Notes: generated by a model not told the origin, from the sequence alone. A stretch of 64,000 nt of DNA from Euglena gracilis (GCA_039621445.1 CP154955.1:10776241-10840240), one strand, 5' to 3'; counted from the stretch's first letter, positions 12,023-23,070 are shown. Made by a program: numbers and translations.

Positions 12023-12280
12023 GTCTGTTGTTCTGACTGAAATTTGTCATGTGGGCATTTGCATAGGCGTTAGTGCATTGGTGCCCCAAATGATGAATTT
12101 GTCGGTGGGTGGATTATGCAATGTGCTGCAACAGACATCCATGCCATTCTTTGCACACAGGTTTTATTCTGCCTTTTTGGGTTTTTTTTGCAAGTTTTAT
12201 GATTCATTGAGTTACGTTTCTCCAAATTTGGATGTACCCCGCCCCCCTCCCCCCACGTGCCCCGACCCTCTCCTCCCCAG

Positions 12281-12437
12281 CTGGGTGGATCACAACCGCG
12301 ACTCGTGCATGTCCATCGACGAGTTCCTGGCGATGTTTGCCGCGCTGTCCCAGTCCCAGCACGAGCAGATCGACGGCACGCTGCGGGCCTTCGGAGCCCT
12401 CCACGGCTCCTACCCCTCGGAGTGGCGCCGAGACCAG
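12281..12437 (+). CDS. Exon with EF-hand
   Basis: Acceptor CTCTCCTCCCCAG; donor GACCAG|GTGGAC. The frame after one base reads WVDHNRDSCMSIDEFLAMFA and continues LSQSQHEQIDGTLRAFGALH. The loop DHNRDSCMSIDE keeps D1, N3, D5 and E12 but has Ser at 6. It closely parallels the EF-hand at 7820, including the preceding Trp-Val. It ends on a codon boundary and continues into 13254. Confidence 0.85.
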
Positions 12438-12491
12438 GTGGACCACGGCCTGTGGCTCTGCTGGCTCCTTGCCCCGCCTCTGTGTCTGCAT

Positions 12492-12799
12492 CAGGCTGTT
12501 TTTTTTTTAGTTGGGTGCCGCCCCCCCCCCGGGGGGGTGCCTGCCTGGGCAGGCACTCCAAGGCACTCCCGATCCGACACCCCCCCGGGGGGGGGGGTAG
12601 GGCACATGGCCAAAAGTGTCTTAGCACAGACCCGGCGCCAAAGGCGCCGGGGAGCCAAATATGGCCTATTTTCAAGGAAATGTGCCTGGCACAGCACAGG
12701 CCAAAATCCGACCCCGGGGGTAGTGCCTGCCTGGGCAGGCACCCCAAGGCACTCCGGACCCCCCCCTCCCCCCCCGGGGTTGGTAAAAAAAACAGCCTG
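12492..12799. mobile_element. Short non-autonomous hAT-like element
   Basis: TIRs CAGGCTGTTTTTTTTTTAG and AAAAAAAACAGCCTG. The 8-bp TSD is nearly perfect (GTCTGCAT at 12484-12491, CTCTGCAT at 12800-12807). The interior contains GGGCAGGCACTCC motifs and the hairpin CGGCGCC-AAA-GGCGCCG (about 12633-12649). It lies in the intron, 55 bp downstream of the exon ending at 12437. Confidence 0.9.
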
Positions 12800-12811
12800 C
12801 TCTGCATCTCT

Positions 12812-12900
12812 TTGCAATTATTATATTATTGTATTATTATATTATCATCATATTATTGTATTATTATATTATTATTATATTATCATTATTATTATTTTTC
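12812..12900. repeat. ATT-rich imperfect microsatellite
   Basis: Repeated TATTATT / TATCAT units over about 90 bp, directly downstream of the transposon. Confidence 0.85.
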
Positions 12901-13253
12901 TTTTCGATGCCATTGCGGGTACAATAGCGACAATAGTTGCAAAAGATAACGTTTAATTATTTGAGAAGGTTGCTCGCCCAAGTCTATATATCTCACCTTG
13001 ACAAGGTTTCCTGGAAACCATCTGGTGGTTATTCAGTTTTGAGGGGGAATTGCACAAAAAAGCAATAGAAAATTCGCTACAATGATAATGACTAGAATGA
13101 CACGTAGATCTTGCAATATTGTTGTCCAAGCTCATTCAGTTAGGCCAGACTATTAAGTGCTGTATCCAAAGCGCCAGTGAAGAAGTTGCCGCACGGCACT
13201 CCCGGACTGCGGTATCCCTGGGATGATGTCTCCCCCCGGTGGGTGTGCCGCAG

Positions 13254-13418
13254 GAGCTGAAGGACCTGTTCCGCATCCTGTCCGGGCGCAAGCCGGGGCT
13301 GGACTCGGCGCGGCTGCTGGCGTTCGCCGCGGCGGAGCGGCTGGTGCTGAACGGGGAGGCCCCGGCGGCCACGGAGGTGACGGTGGACCAGTTCGTCTCC
13401 CTGTTCGGCGCGCCGGGT
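13254..13418 (+). CDS. Last exon before the ankyrin region
   Basis: Acceptor GGGTGTGCCGCAG. Phase 0 frame: ELKDLFRILSGRKPGLDSAR, LLAFAAAERLVLNGEAPAAT, then EVTVDQFVSLFGAPG. A donor GGT|GTGTGT at 13419 leaves the exon at 165 bp and in phase 0. This joins directly to the first ankyrin exon (15173), and that phase match is the main evidence that EF-hand-like and ankyrin exons belong to one gene. A donor two bases earlier would break the frame. Confidence 0.8.
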
Positions 13419-15172
13419 GTGTGTCCAGCAGGGCTGGACGGGAATCCCCGCAATCCTGGGTGGTAGGTGGTAGACTTCCCAGGCATTTGCCGGCGAAACT
13501 TTTTTTTCTGTATCACATATGCGTCACCACCAGCAAAATATTTTTTTTGACCACAGTGACTTTTTGAGCTCCTGGCTGGTTCCACCCCTGGTTCCTGAAC
13601 CAACTTTTCCTGGTCATATATCTTTTTAAGGACCCCGGGGGGGGGGGGGGCTGGACCCCGGCTGGACCTGAGCTGGGCTGGGCAAGGCCGAAATCGGACA
13701 GTTGCCTAAAAAATGATCTGTGATACAACTGAAAAAATAAACATCTGGCAACCCATCAAAAAACACCCAAAATCCCAGAAATGCCATTTTGGCCATTTTT
13801 TTTAACACTTTTTCCCAAAAATTCTCAGCACCATGCGTCGAAAAATTTTGGGCTGGACCCTCCAAAAATGCTAGGTGCTGGCTTGCAGGGCTAGAAGCAT
13901 CCCCCCCCCCCCCGGGTGGGGGATGCTGCTGCAGTTAGGCTAGAAAGTCGGGGCTGGCTGCATCAGCCCCCCCGAGGGGGTCTGCAAAGCCTTAAAGAGA
14001 TGCATGGTCCGGCGCCTGCCGAATGTATTCATGCCCTCACTCAGAACAAGAGAGCCGCCGCAAGTTGTCGGCTGCAGTGTACGACACGGTCTGCCCCCAG
14101 GTGTGCGCTCCTCAGATGCACGCTCTCACTCCCCGCTGTCTGACCCCTGTTTCCTTGGGAGATCGTGGCTATTGATTGCATTCCCCTGTGTCCCCCCCCC
14201 CGGTTCAAAGATCCCTCCTCGTCGCCGACCACAGGGTGGGCGTTAGACGACCCCCCCCCCCCCCTGACTTTTGCATCTCTTGGGGGTGGGTGCTGCGGGC
14301 AGGCATTCTCGGCCCCTGGGGAGGGGTCGGTTTTTGTTTTGGGCAGTGCTATGACGAAAATTGGTTTGGTGGGCAGGCCCCGGGGTCGAGAACCGACCCC
14401 GGGGGGATGTGCCTGCTGTGGGCAGGCACCCCATGCCACCCCTAGGGTTGGTGAACAGGCGCCTGCAGTGGTCGTGCGACAAGGGGAAGGTTTGATGTCA
14501 GCTCAAATGCCGCACTTTCATACATTCAAGGGGGCTCACCCAAAATCGACCAACCCCCCAAACGCCCATGCATCGGACCAGCCAAAATACAAATTTAAGA
14601 TGCCGGTAAAAAGCGTTGGAAATATGCTACCAAGCCAAAATCGTTGTCTTTTTGGTTCACTGCCGTTTTGAACTGCACAGAGCTTTATTTCTCCTGTGCC
14701 AGTCGGTCCAGTTTTGAGCAAGAACCCCTCCCCTTTATGGAGGGATTTTGTTGTTTGTTGTTTTGTTGTTTAACACCTGATCCTGCAAACCCCAGGGGGT
14801 CATAAGTTGGGGGGTTTACACATCAGGGGCACCATCTTTTGAAGTTTAAGATTATTCTGATGCTCCCCGACGGTACCCTCTTTTTGGGGGTCAACCCGCC
14901 CCCTCACCCCAATTGGGAAGGGCAGATTCATTTAACCTGTGTGACCCTTCCCCTTGGTATTGGGTGTGTGGGTCTGGGAAAAAAATGCCTCCCCCTCTCG
15001 GGGTCACCAAGTCAATCTATGTTCCGGATCCATCTGAAAGATGAAATAAATCTGTTGGCACTGTGACTGTGACAGATTTTCCAACAGTTTTGGAGGGGGA
15101 ACCCGGGCCCCCCCACTCTGCGTGCCCCGGGGATGACGATACACAGAGCGTTCTGCCCTTTGTCTCCCACAG
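13419..15172. other. Intron with several G/C palindromes
   Basis: Holds G/C homopolymer blocks near 13634, 13900-13985 and 14245-14460. GGGCAGGCATTC/GGGCAGGCACCCC motifs near 14300-14430 match the short-transposon interiors, but intact TIRs and a TSD could not be found. These are probably decayed elements. Confidence 0.45.
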
Positions 15173-15241
15173 GGCGGATGCAACGACCTCCTGCGGGCTG
15201 CCTGCGCAAACCATGTGGGTTGTGTCGAGCTTCTTCTCAAG
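15173..15241 (+). CDS. Ankyrin-repeat exon
   Basis: Acceptor TGTCTCCCACAG; donor CTCAAG|GTATTT. 23 codons in phase 0: GGCNDLLRAACANHVGCVEL then LLK. It matches the second half of an ankyrin repeat (LLxAAxxxHxxCVxLLL) and starts the ankyrin array, which continues without phase break at 18919. Confidence 0.85.
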
Positions 15242-15401
15242 GTATTTCCAACCGTGTGCTGCATTGTTGAAAGAATACCGGATGATTGTCCAACTCATAA
15301 TTGGTGCCTCCCCACGCCCCCCCCCCCCCCCCCGTGTATGGGCGTTTAGGTGGTGGGGGTGTCTCCCCCCTCCTGAACTGGGTGAGGGGGGGGGTCTGGA
15401 C

Positions 15402-15663
15402 CAGGCTTGTGCTTAGTCAGGTGCCTACCCCACGGGGGGGTGGTAGGGGCAGGCACCCCAGAGCACCCCATCCGACCCCGGGGGGGGGGGTAGGGTTTTT
15501 TGGGGGTGCCTTCCCATAGCAGGCATCGGGCCCGGAAAAGGGCCATTTTCAATGAAAATTTTCTGGGTCCCCCGGACCCCCCCCCCCCCGGGGTGTGCCT
15601 GCTAAGGGCGGCACCCTATAGCACCCACCCACCCCCCTCCCCCGGTCGGTAAGCACAAGCCTG
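15402..15663. mobile_element. Short non-autonomous hAT-like element
   Basis: Perfect 14-bp TIRs CAGGCTTGTGCTTA and TAAGCACAAGCCTG and a perfect 8-bp TSD GTCTGGAC (15394-15401, 15664-15671). The interior has GGGCAGGCACCCC, AAAAGGGCCATTTTCAATG and C/G runs. It is closely related to the element at 33555-33861. Confidence 0.94.
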
Positions 15664-16203
15664 GTCTGGACCCCCGGGTGTGGACCAACCCGGGGGGGGG
15701 GGGCTCTGGCCCCTCCCCCAAGTTGAGTGCCAAACGGTAGACTGGGGGGGGGGGTAGTGGGTAGTCGGCCGACTAATCGGCCGACTAGTCGGCCGACCAA
15801 TTGGGTAGTCGGCCGACTAATTGGTCGGCCGACTAGTCGGCGGACCAATTGGGTAGTCGGCCGACTAGTCGGCCGACTACCCACTCTAATGTACTAACGG
15901 GTCAAAACCGCCGACTTTTAAGCCCCCCCCTGGGAAAATTTTTTTGTCTAAATCACCTCAACACCAGTCAAAACCCACCCAAATGGCTCCAGAACCTCCC
16001 AATCGGGGGTGAATATGCAAAAAAATTGGGGACAATGTCCATTTTGGGCCACTTTTGACAAAAGTACACCTCTCCCCATTGAATTTTCAATATAAGTCAA
16101 AATTTGCATAAAAAAAGGTATTATCCCTCCAAGTCTATTGCCAACATAGAAGGGATTTTGTTATTTGAGGGGGGGGGGTGCGGGGGGGCGGAGCCCCCCC
16201 CGC

Positions 16204-17262
16204 CAGGCACCTATGGCCGACCAGGGCCGACCAGGGCCGACCAGGGCCGACCAGGACCGACCAGGGCCGACTATGAGTTTCAGGACCCCCGTAGGTGGGG
16301 GTTCCGACCAGGGCCGACCAGGGCCGACCAGGGCCGACCAGGGCCGACCAGGGCCGACCAGGGCCGACCAGGGCCGACCAGGGCCGACTTGCATGGTGGT
16401 TGGCCGACGGAAGGGGAATGGATGAAGGAATTCAGCAGCTTTCCCTCTGGACCAAGCACCTCTGATGATGCTGGGCGATGCTGGGCGATGCAGGGCGATG
16501 CTGGCCCGGCAGCATCGACCGCGGGTTACCGCAGCCGACCGCAGCCGACCGCAGCCGACCGCAGCCGACCGCGCAACTTTTTTTTAATTGATGTCATTTT
16601 TTCAGTAAGAATGAGGAATTAGGCTCATTTTTATCCCAGATTTTGAGATTTTTCTGGCTCATCTGGCTCATGTTGTCACTTTTGGCTGCTTTTGGTCGCT
16701 TTTGGCCATTTTAGGTTGCTTTTGTCCCCTTTTGGCCCATTTGTCACCATAATTCACCAATTTTGACCTATTTTGACCATTTTTGGCCACTTTTTGCCCA
16801 CTTCTTGTAATTTTGGGCCATTTTGTCCTGCTCTTGGGCCATTTTTGACCATTTAAAGCCATTTTCGACCTTTTTTTGTTATTTTGCCCATTTTTTTTGG
16901 TCTCTTTTTGGTCCAATTTGACCATTTTTGAGCATTTTGCGCCAGGTGCAGCTTCTTGATTTGCAAAAACAGTGGCCAAAACAGCTTTTCTTTGGCCTTT
17001 GCCCACTTTTGGCCATTTTTAACCATTTTCAGCCGACCGCAGTCACTGATTTGGCAAATATTGGGCTAATTTGGGTCAATATGAGCATATTTTATGGCAT
17101 TTTGGCCATTTTGTGCCCTTTTGGTAATTTTGGGTCATTTTTACAATCTTTTTTTCTGTGACGGATACCCCCACCTATGGCCGACTATTTGCCGACCAGG
17201 GCCGACCAGGGCCGACCAGGGCCGACCGGAGCACCAAAATGGGAAGTGACCATAGGTGCCTG
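16204..17262. mobile_element. Non-autonomous element with 10-bp subterminal arrays (type A)
   Basis: TIRs CAGGCACCTATGG and CCATAGGTGCCTG with a perfect 8-bp TSD CCCCCCGC (16196-16203, 17263-17270). Inside each end lies an array of the 10-mer GGCCGACCAG. The left array is interrupted near 16284-16303 by GGACCCCCGTAGGTGGGGGT. The middle (16670-17150) is low-complexity sequence of TTTTGGCCA-like words with no transposase. It is nested in the MULE-like element. Confidence 0.9.
16210..16388. repeat. Tandem array of GGCCGACCAG
   Basis: Roughly sixteen 10-bp units, broken once near 16270-16310. Shorter copies occur at the other end of the same element (17181-17228). A related array CAGCCGACCG lies at 16528-16573. 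Confidence 0.93.
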
Positions 17263-18034
17263 CCCCCCGCCTATGCCAAAGTGAGCCACAAAAACGACTT
17301 AGCCCCCGAGTATGTTGCCAACACAGAAGGGATTTTGTTATTTGAGGCTCGGATTGGGGTGGAGGGGGGAGTTTTCTGCCTCTCGTGATGCAGAATGCAG
17401 ATTGCAGATTGCATTTCTAAAGGATTTTCATGTAATCCCTGTTTCATCGTTGGTTTTTTACCCCTCCGGACCCCCATCAAGGGCCCACCGACCCCCCACA
17501 GACCAAAGATTTCCATCTGGGGGTGTTTATTTAGGCGTAAGACACTTATTTGGACCCATCCGGACCATTTCTGGGTGATTTGGGCCCGCCACAGACCATT
17601 TTTATGACCGCCGACTAGCCACCGACTAGTTTGCATTGGATTTTGTGCATGGGGGGGGCTTAAAAGTCGGCGGTTTTGACCCGTTAGTACATTAGAGTGG
17701 GTAGACGGCCGAATAGTTGGCCGACTACCCACTACCCCCCCCCCCCCTGTCTCGCCGACTAGCTACCGACTAGGCCTAGTTGGCGGACCAATTGGGTAGT
17801 CGGCCGACTAGTCGGCCGACTACCCACTACCCCCCCCCCCCAGTCTACCGCCTTGCGCCCCCAAGTTGTCAATTTTTCCTTCCGGCACTGCACGGTGAAA
17901 AAAAAATTCATTTTGATGAATTTTTGCCTGAGAAGTGTCCAAAATGACATTTTTGTCCGTTTTGTCCGTTTGTCCGTTTCGGGGGGGGGTATTGAAAAAT
18001 TGTCACCCGGACCGCGCCACCATTTAGGTGAGGG

Positions 18035-18560
18035 GGTGTCCCAGCTTGGCACCTTTGCCCACGTTTGGCTTCAGGTTCCTTTTTTGGCTGCTTTTTGGCT
18101 ACCCTTGCCACTTTTGGTCACTTTTACCCACCTTTGTCTACTCTTGGCACTTTTGGCCACTTTTGGCCATTTTATACCGCTTTTGGCCGACTTTGGCCTT
18201 TTCTTTACCGGCAGCAAAAGGTGGCTTACAGTTGGCAACAGTGCCCAAACAGCAGTCAAAGCAGCCAAAAGTGGCTTAAAAGTTGCCAAACGTAATATCA
18301 GTAGCCAAAAGTGGCCAAAAGCATTTGAAAGCAGCAAAAACAGTTTCAGCCGTAGGTGGGGGGACGCCAAAATAATTAAATAATTGCAATATGTCATGTA
18401 TAATTGTAAAATGCCTCCACAATTGTTTTTTTTGATAATTTTTGGCAATTGTGACCAAAAGTAGCCAAAGTGGGCAAAAATGGCCAAAATTGTGCCGACC
18501 AAGGTTGACCAGGGCGTATTATTGCTCTGAAATGGGGAATGACCATACATGCCTTATTGT
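18035..18560. mobile_element. Decayed relative of the 10-bp-array elements
   Basis: The left side has CTTGGCACCTTTGCC followed by TTTTGGCCAC-type decamers. The right side has AGTGGCCAAAAG-type inverse copies. It ends GAAATGGGGAATGACCATAC, like the right end of the element at 16204-17262 (AAAATGGGAAGTGACCATAG). No TSD was found, so the borders are approximate. Confidence 0.45.
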
Positions 18561-18815
18561 TTATTTATTTATTATTTCTTTCTTTCTTTCTTTCTTTCTT
18601 TATATTTATTTATTTATTTATTTATTTATTTATTTGTTTGTTTGTTTGTTTGTTTGTTTGTTTGTTTATTTATATTTTTTATTTTTTATTTTAATATAAA
18701 TATAATAAATAAATAAATTATAGTATTTTATTTTACTTTTTTATTTTATTTATTTATTTATTTATTTATTTACTATATTTTTTCATAATATTATTATATA
18801 TTTTTTTATTTTTCA
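18555..18815. repeat. TTTA/TTTC/TTTG microsatellite cluster
   Basis: Tandem TTTC, TTTA and TTTG tetramers followed by imperfect AT-rich sequence. It ends about 100 bp before the next exon. Confidence 0.93.
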
Positions 18816-18918
18816 AACAAATGTTGTTAAGAACGTGTGCAGTGGGGGCATCCTGAGTCATCACGGAAGTCAATTTCGCCCACCAAAGAAGCCACGGCGC
18901 GGTCCCCCACCCACGCAG

Positions 18919-19079
18919 GGCGCGGCGAACCTCAACCAGCGGGACGTGGACGGGGCGACGCCGCTGTTCATCGCCAGCGAGAAGGGCCACACGGACGTCG
19001 CCGCCATGCTGGTGAAGGCCGGGGCCGACCTCGACCTCCCCCGGGACGACGGCTTCACGCCGCTCCCCCAGGGCTTGGC
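18919..19079 (+). CDS. Ankyrin-repeat exon
   Basis: Acceptor CACCCACGCAG. Phase 0 frame: GAANLNQRDVDGATPLFIAS, EKGHTDVAAMLVKAGADLDL, PRDDGFTPL. This is one full ankyrin repeat plus the start of the next (D-G-A-T-P-L-F-I-A-S; AGADLDL). A donor TTGGC|GTGTGG gives phase 2, which the exon at 19380 completes with one C, reading on into PALIIAAKNN. Confidence 0.85.
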
Positions 19080-19139
19080 GTGTGGAGGGAATTACGCTTG
19101 CACTGAGAGGAAGGCCTCGTCTCCTGGTGGACTCCTCCT

Positions 19140-19240
19140 GTTTGTGCGTGCGTGCGTGCGTGCGTGCGTGCATGTGTGCGTGCGTGCGTGCGTGCGTGTG
19201 TGTGCGCGTGCGTGCATGCATGTGTTCGCGCATGTGTGAT
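19140..19240. repeat. GTGC-type microsatellite
   Basis: (TGCG)n with TGTG interruptions in the intron after the ankyrin exon. Confidence 0.9.
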
Positions 19241-19379
19241 TCCTGTGTGTTTGAATGTGCATGTTGGGGAGGGGCTGTGCTTTTTTGTGTTGCACTATCC
19301 ATAAAAGTTTCTGGGCCAAAGTCCTCCATTGCTGTCCATTTAAAGGGGCAAGGCATTTGAACCTGCCCTCCCTCATAAG

Positions 19380-19440
19380 CCCTGCCCTCATCATTGCCGC
19401 CAAGAACAATCAGCTTCAATGTGTTCAACTGCTTTGCGAG
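19380..19440 (+). CDS. Ankyrin-repeat exon
   Basis: Acceptor CCCTCATAAG; donor GCGAG|GTGTCG. After one base: PALIIAAKNNQLQCVQLLCE. This is the second half of an ankyrin repeat, completing the DGFTPL begun in the previous exon. It ends in phase 0, matching the AGANVQLR exon at 20006. Confidence 0.82.
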
Positions 19441-20005
19441 GTGTCGGAGTGCTGGCGAGTTGATTCTGGAATCCGGTCTATGGCAGAGAATGATCTCTTT
19501 TGCTTTGTTTGCTGCAATTGGTCACCCGCCTGCCCACCGACTACCCGTGGCCGGGGGTTGCAGGTCAGGGTACATATGATCCCCCCTGGTCCGGCCGGGG
19601 TTGTTGGAACCTGTCAGTGGGCAAAGGGGTGGTTCCATGCATTGTGCAACAAAGCACACGTGGTTGCCAAGCACACAGAGTTGTTGCAAACAGAATTCCG
19701 TCAGTGTGCCAATTCATCTCATTGGTCACCTTTTTCTGCCAAAGCCGTTCATCTCACCTTTGAATTTGGATTTTGGAAAGTTTTTATTCCCCTCGTTCAT
19801 TGGCTTCTTTTGCGCCTTGCTGTGAGGTATACCATATGCATATACGGTAGACCTGTCACATGTATCTACCATATACACGTACATTCCATATACATGTATA
19901 TACCATTTACACATATGTACCATACATGCCATGTATGTAGGTATATCATATACTACACTGTATGTACATATACACACATACCCGGTCGATGCTGCGTTCT
20001 CTCAG

Positions 20006-20033
20006 GCTGGTGCGAATGTGCAGCTGCGCGCTG
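20006..20033 (+). CDS. Very short ankyrin exon
   Basis: Acceptor GCGTTCTCTCAG. Encodes AGANVQLRA plus one base before GTGCTG. AGANVQ is the conserved end of the ankyrin beta-hairpin. The phase 1 end fits the exon at 21055. The donor is ambiguous because a second GT lies 6 bp downstream. Confidence 0.6.
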
Positions 20034-20367
20034 GTGCTGGTGTCCATGGCTGTGTGCGTTTTGGGACTGATGGGTGATTTGCTGCATTGGTGGCCTGCGT
20101 TGCATTGCATTCGGTGCGTTCGATGGGTTCACGCCGTTCAATGACCAGTTTATCCATTCAGGAACCGGTCAAAAGGGCAACAGTTGAAGAAAACGACCAA
20201 CAAATAAAAGAATGCAGATGAGCAATAGAAAGCATAGCTGGAGGCAGTCGCACAAACTCATGAAGCATTTGAAAGGTACAATAGGGTTTCATGTTTGCCT
20301 GGCTCTCAGTCTCGCAGCATGTCCTGTGTGCATGCGTGCAAGTGAGCTTGTGTGCGTGTGTGCCCGC

Positions 20368-21030
20368 ATGTGTTGTGTTGTGCTGTGCTGTGCTGTGCTG
20401 TGCTGTGCTGTGCTGTGCTGTGTTGTGCTGTGCTGTGTTGTGTTGTGTTGTGTTGTGTTGTGTTGTGTTGTGTTGTGTTGTGCTGTGTTGTGTTGTGTTG
20501 TGTTGTGCTGTGTTGTGCTGTGTTGTGCTGTGCTGTGTTGTGTTGTGTTGCGTTGCGTTGCGTTGTGCTGTGTTGTGTGGTGTTGCATTGTGTTGTGTTG
20601 TGCTGTGTTGTGCTGTGTTGTGTTGTGCTGTGTTGCGTTGTGCTGTGCTGTGTTGTGCTGTGTTGTGTTGTGTTGCGTTGTGTTGCGTTGTGCTGTGTTG
20701 TGTTGCGTTGTGTTGCGTTGCGCTGTGTTGCGTTGTGTTGTGTTGTGTTGTGTTGTGTTGTGCTGTGTTGTGTTGTGCTGTGCTGTGCTGTGCTGTGCTG
20801 TGTTGTGCTGTGCTGTGCTGTGCTGTGCTGTGCTGTGCTGTGTTTGCTGTGTTGTGTTGTGTTGTGTTGTGTTGTGTTGTGTTGTGTTGTGTTGTGTTGT
20901 GTTGTGTTGTGTTGTGTTGTGTTGTGTTGTGTTGTGTTGTGTTGTGTTGTGTTGTGTTGTGTTTGTGTTTGTGTTGTGTTGTGTTGCGTTGTGTTGTGTG
21001 TGTGTGTTGTGTGTGTGTGTGTGTGTGTGT
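20368..21030. repeat. Pentanucleotide satellite (TGTTG / TGCTG)n, ending in (TG)n
   Basis: About 650 bp of TGTTG and TGCTG units. Long Cys/Val/Leu or His/Asn/Thr frames on either strand arise only from the repeat. The tandem segmental duplication begins at its 3' edge. Confidence 0.97.
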
Positions 21031-21054
21031 CGGGAGTTGTCCGGTCAGCGGCAG

Positions 21055-21230
21055 GCAGCCATTGCCCCAAGACGGCGCTGTACTACGCCTGCTTCGAGGG
21101 GTACTCTGGCGTGACCCAGGCCCTGCTGCATGCCAACGCCGCGGTCGACACGGCCCGCAGCGATGGCTTCAGCCCGCTGATGAGCGCGGTGTACAACAAC
21201 CAGCTCGCCTGCGTCACCCAACTGCTGAAG
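21055..21230 (+). CDS. Ankyrin-repeat exon (copy 1)
   Basis: Tandem acceptors GGCAG|GCAG| allow a start at 21055 or 21059; 21055 keeps the frame of the previous exon. Frame: SHCPKTALYYACFEGYSGVT, QALLHANAAVDTARSDGFSP, LMSAVYNNQLACVTQLLK, then donor GAAG|GTGTCA. Two ankyrin half-units with A-C-F-E-G-Y and N-N-Q-L-A-C-V signatures. It is the first exon inside the duplication. Confidence 0.87.
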
Positions 21231-22354
21231 GTGTCACCTGAAATGCCCCTATGCCAACACCTATGACTATATTATGACTTTCTATCTATGATCTAGCGAT
21301 CCAGCGATCTGTGAATCTGGAGTATTATCATTAATATTATTTTGAACAATTGATCAATTAATATAACAATAATCAGTGATAATGTCGGTATAGACCTTAC
21401 ACCTCCCGACTCTGACCCAGCCTCCTGCTTTATGGCCATGTCTTGAAACAGTACACATATGTAACTCCCCCATGTTCGCACAACCATAACATAATCCCCT
21501 TCAAATGTGAACCCTTCCGAACAAAATCTCTCCCAAATATAACCCTTTAATGGGAAGTGTCGACAGGTGCTGTACGGGAAGGATGAAATTGAAAAAAAAT
21601 CCTAAAGATGTTGTCCTAATTTTGGTAGCTTTGGCAATTATTTGAATTTGAATTTGAATTTGATTAAATTTATGGTTCCCAGCTGGAGTTTTGCTGAAAA
21701 TCAGTGTAATTCATGCAAAAGGACTGTTTATGGTGCATCAGAGCATATACAATTCTGGCGGCTGGAGTGTTTCTGCCTAAATTTCACCCTCTCACCAAAC
21801 ATCTGACTTAAAACATGATGCATTTGTAATATGAAGTCAAATGAAGCGTACAATATGAATATAATTACAAAATTTTGATAACCATTTGGTAAACATCCCA
21901 ACGAAGAAAAGAATCTTTTGGCAAAATTTTGGTCCTCAGAACGAGTCCGGTCGTTTGGGTTTAAATCTCTGCCTGAAGTGGATGCTCGTGCAAGTCCTCG
22001 TGCTGTGGATGAGGTTTCTGCTGCAAATGCAAATAGAGAAGTTTGTTTCCTACTGAAGCCTGACCGCCGACGTTGAGGTCCTGTAATTTCATGTCGCAAT
22101 TCAAGAGAGACTCACACCCCTCGAAAATTATCCTGGTGCTGCCTTTCTGTCTTGCTGCCTATACCCAAATATTCGAGAAACTTTCGAAGTGCCAACGGTG
22201 AAATGAGCAGCTTGTTTTTTCCCCGAGGAAATCCTGGCTTGTTTTCGTTTCCTTGCCCTGTTCCACAGTTTGTACCACCTGGATGAACGCGCTGTGGTTC
22301 TTTCCGCACACAACCCACACCCCTGTCTCCACCCACTCCCTGTGGCTGCCGCAG
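21231..22354. other. Intron (copy 1)
   Basis: AT-rich, present almost unchanged in copy 2 (39842-40962). Antisense open frames here (for example 21728-22099) are conserved only because the duplication is recent. They show no recognisable protein and no splice or start context. Confidence 0.5.
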
Positions 22355-22443
22355 GCCGGGGCCAATGTGCAGCATCGGGACCAGGCGACTCCTTCCCAAC
22401 CCTCCCGGCAGCACCCCCTGGAGCTCCATTTGCTATCCATTAG
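22355..22443 (+). CDS. Ankyrin-related exon (copy 1)
   Basis: Acceptor GTGGCTGCCGCAG and donor CATTAG|GTATCA. Phase 0: AGANVQHRDQATPSQPSRQH then PLELHLLSI, ending in AG. AGANVQHRD is a normal ankyrin hairpin; the rest is an unusual insertion before the next repeat. Phase 2 joins exactly with the exon at 22884. Confidence 0.65.
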
Positions 22444-22883
22444 GTATCACCCAACTCTCAGGGCGGCCAGCATTGGTAAGTGTGGCGGGGGCAACTGGAC
22501 AACGAACCTTCACTGGGAGAGCACAAGAAGGGTCAATGCAGAAACGGCAAGTGGCACACGTTACTTTGTCTGACTGTTCCCAAAGCAGTATTCATTGAGC
22601 CTCCTCCTCTACTCAGCACGTTGCATAATTTTCATTTTCATCTTCATGCATTCTCTGAAATCCTGGAAATTTGCATATCTTTGTATAATTTTGCCTTTTT
22701 TTGGCAGTTTTTTTTGCATTTTTTTTGCCGCTTTTTTGCAACTTTTTTTTCAAAAAAAATTTGCTGTGTTTTTTTTTTTTGCATTTTTGCATTTTCTATT
22801 TTGCAAATTTTTTTGCAATGCTTCCTTTTTTTGCCTTTTGCTGCGTTGCATTCTTTTGTGCTCCACCCCGAGCAACCCCCGAG

Positions 22884-23070
22884 GCCGCCTGGCCGGGACG
22901 GCAACGGCGACACGGCGCTGCACTGGGCGTGCTTCGAGGGCCACCAGGCGCCGCTGCAGGCGCTGCTGGAGGCGAGGGCCCAGGTGGACGCCCAGCGCAA
23001 CAACGGCGCCACGCCGCTCGTCATCGCCGCGGAGTACGGCCACCTCGACTGCGTGAACCGGCTGCTGCAG
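22884..23070 (+). CDS. Ankyrin-repeat exon (copy 1)
   Basis: Acceptor CCCCCGAG, donor CTGCAG|GTGGGG. After one base: PPGRDGNGDTALHWACFEGH, QAPLQALLEARAQVDAQRNN, GATPLVIAAEYGHLDCVNRL. Two near-consensus ankyrin units (DGNGDTALHWACFEGH and NNGATPLVIAAEYGH). It ends in phase 0, joining the exon at 25389. A poly-T intron tract precedes it. Confidence 0.9.

Larger units (their letters stand above)
15726..17857. mobile_element. Mutator-like element with long TIRs
   Basis: About 200 bp at the left (15736-15935) recur inverted at the right (17650-17850). The shared order is GGTAGACTGGGGG, then palindromic GTCGGCCGACTAGTCGGCC units, then the stretch reading CTAATGTACTAACGGGTC. An 11-bp direct repeat CCCCCAAGTTG flanks the whole (15715-15725, 17858-17868). 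Long TIRs with a 9-11 bp TSD are typical of MULEs. No transposase frame is seen. A second transposon (16204-17262) is nested inside. Confidence 0.75.

Noticed and set aside
16204-16425. Possible CRISPR-like or regulatory array
   Set aside because: Units are contiguous 10-mers without spacers and lie symmetrically at the ends of an element with TIRs and a TSD.
20212-21266. 300-codon Cys/Val/Leu frames and antisense His/Asn/Thr frames
   Set aside because: Produced by the TGTTG/TGCTG satellite. Only the last ~60 codons in one frame are real ankyrin sequence (21055-21230).
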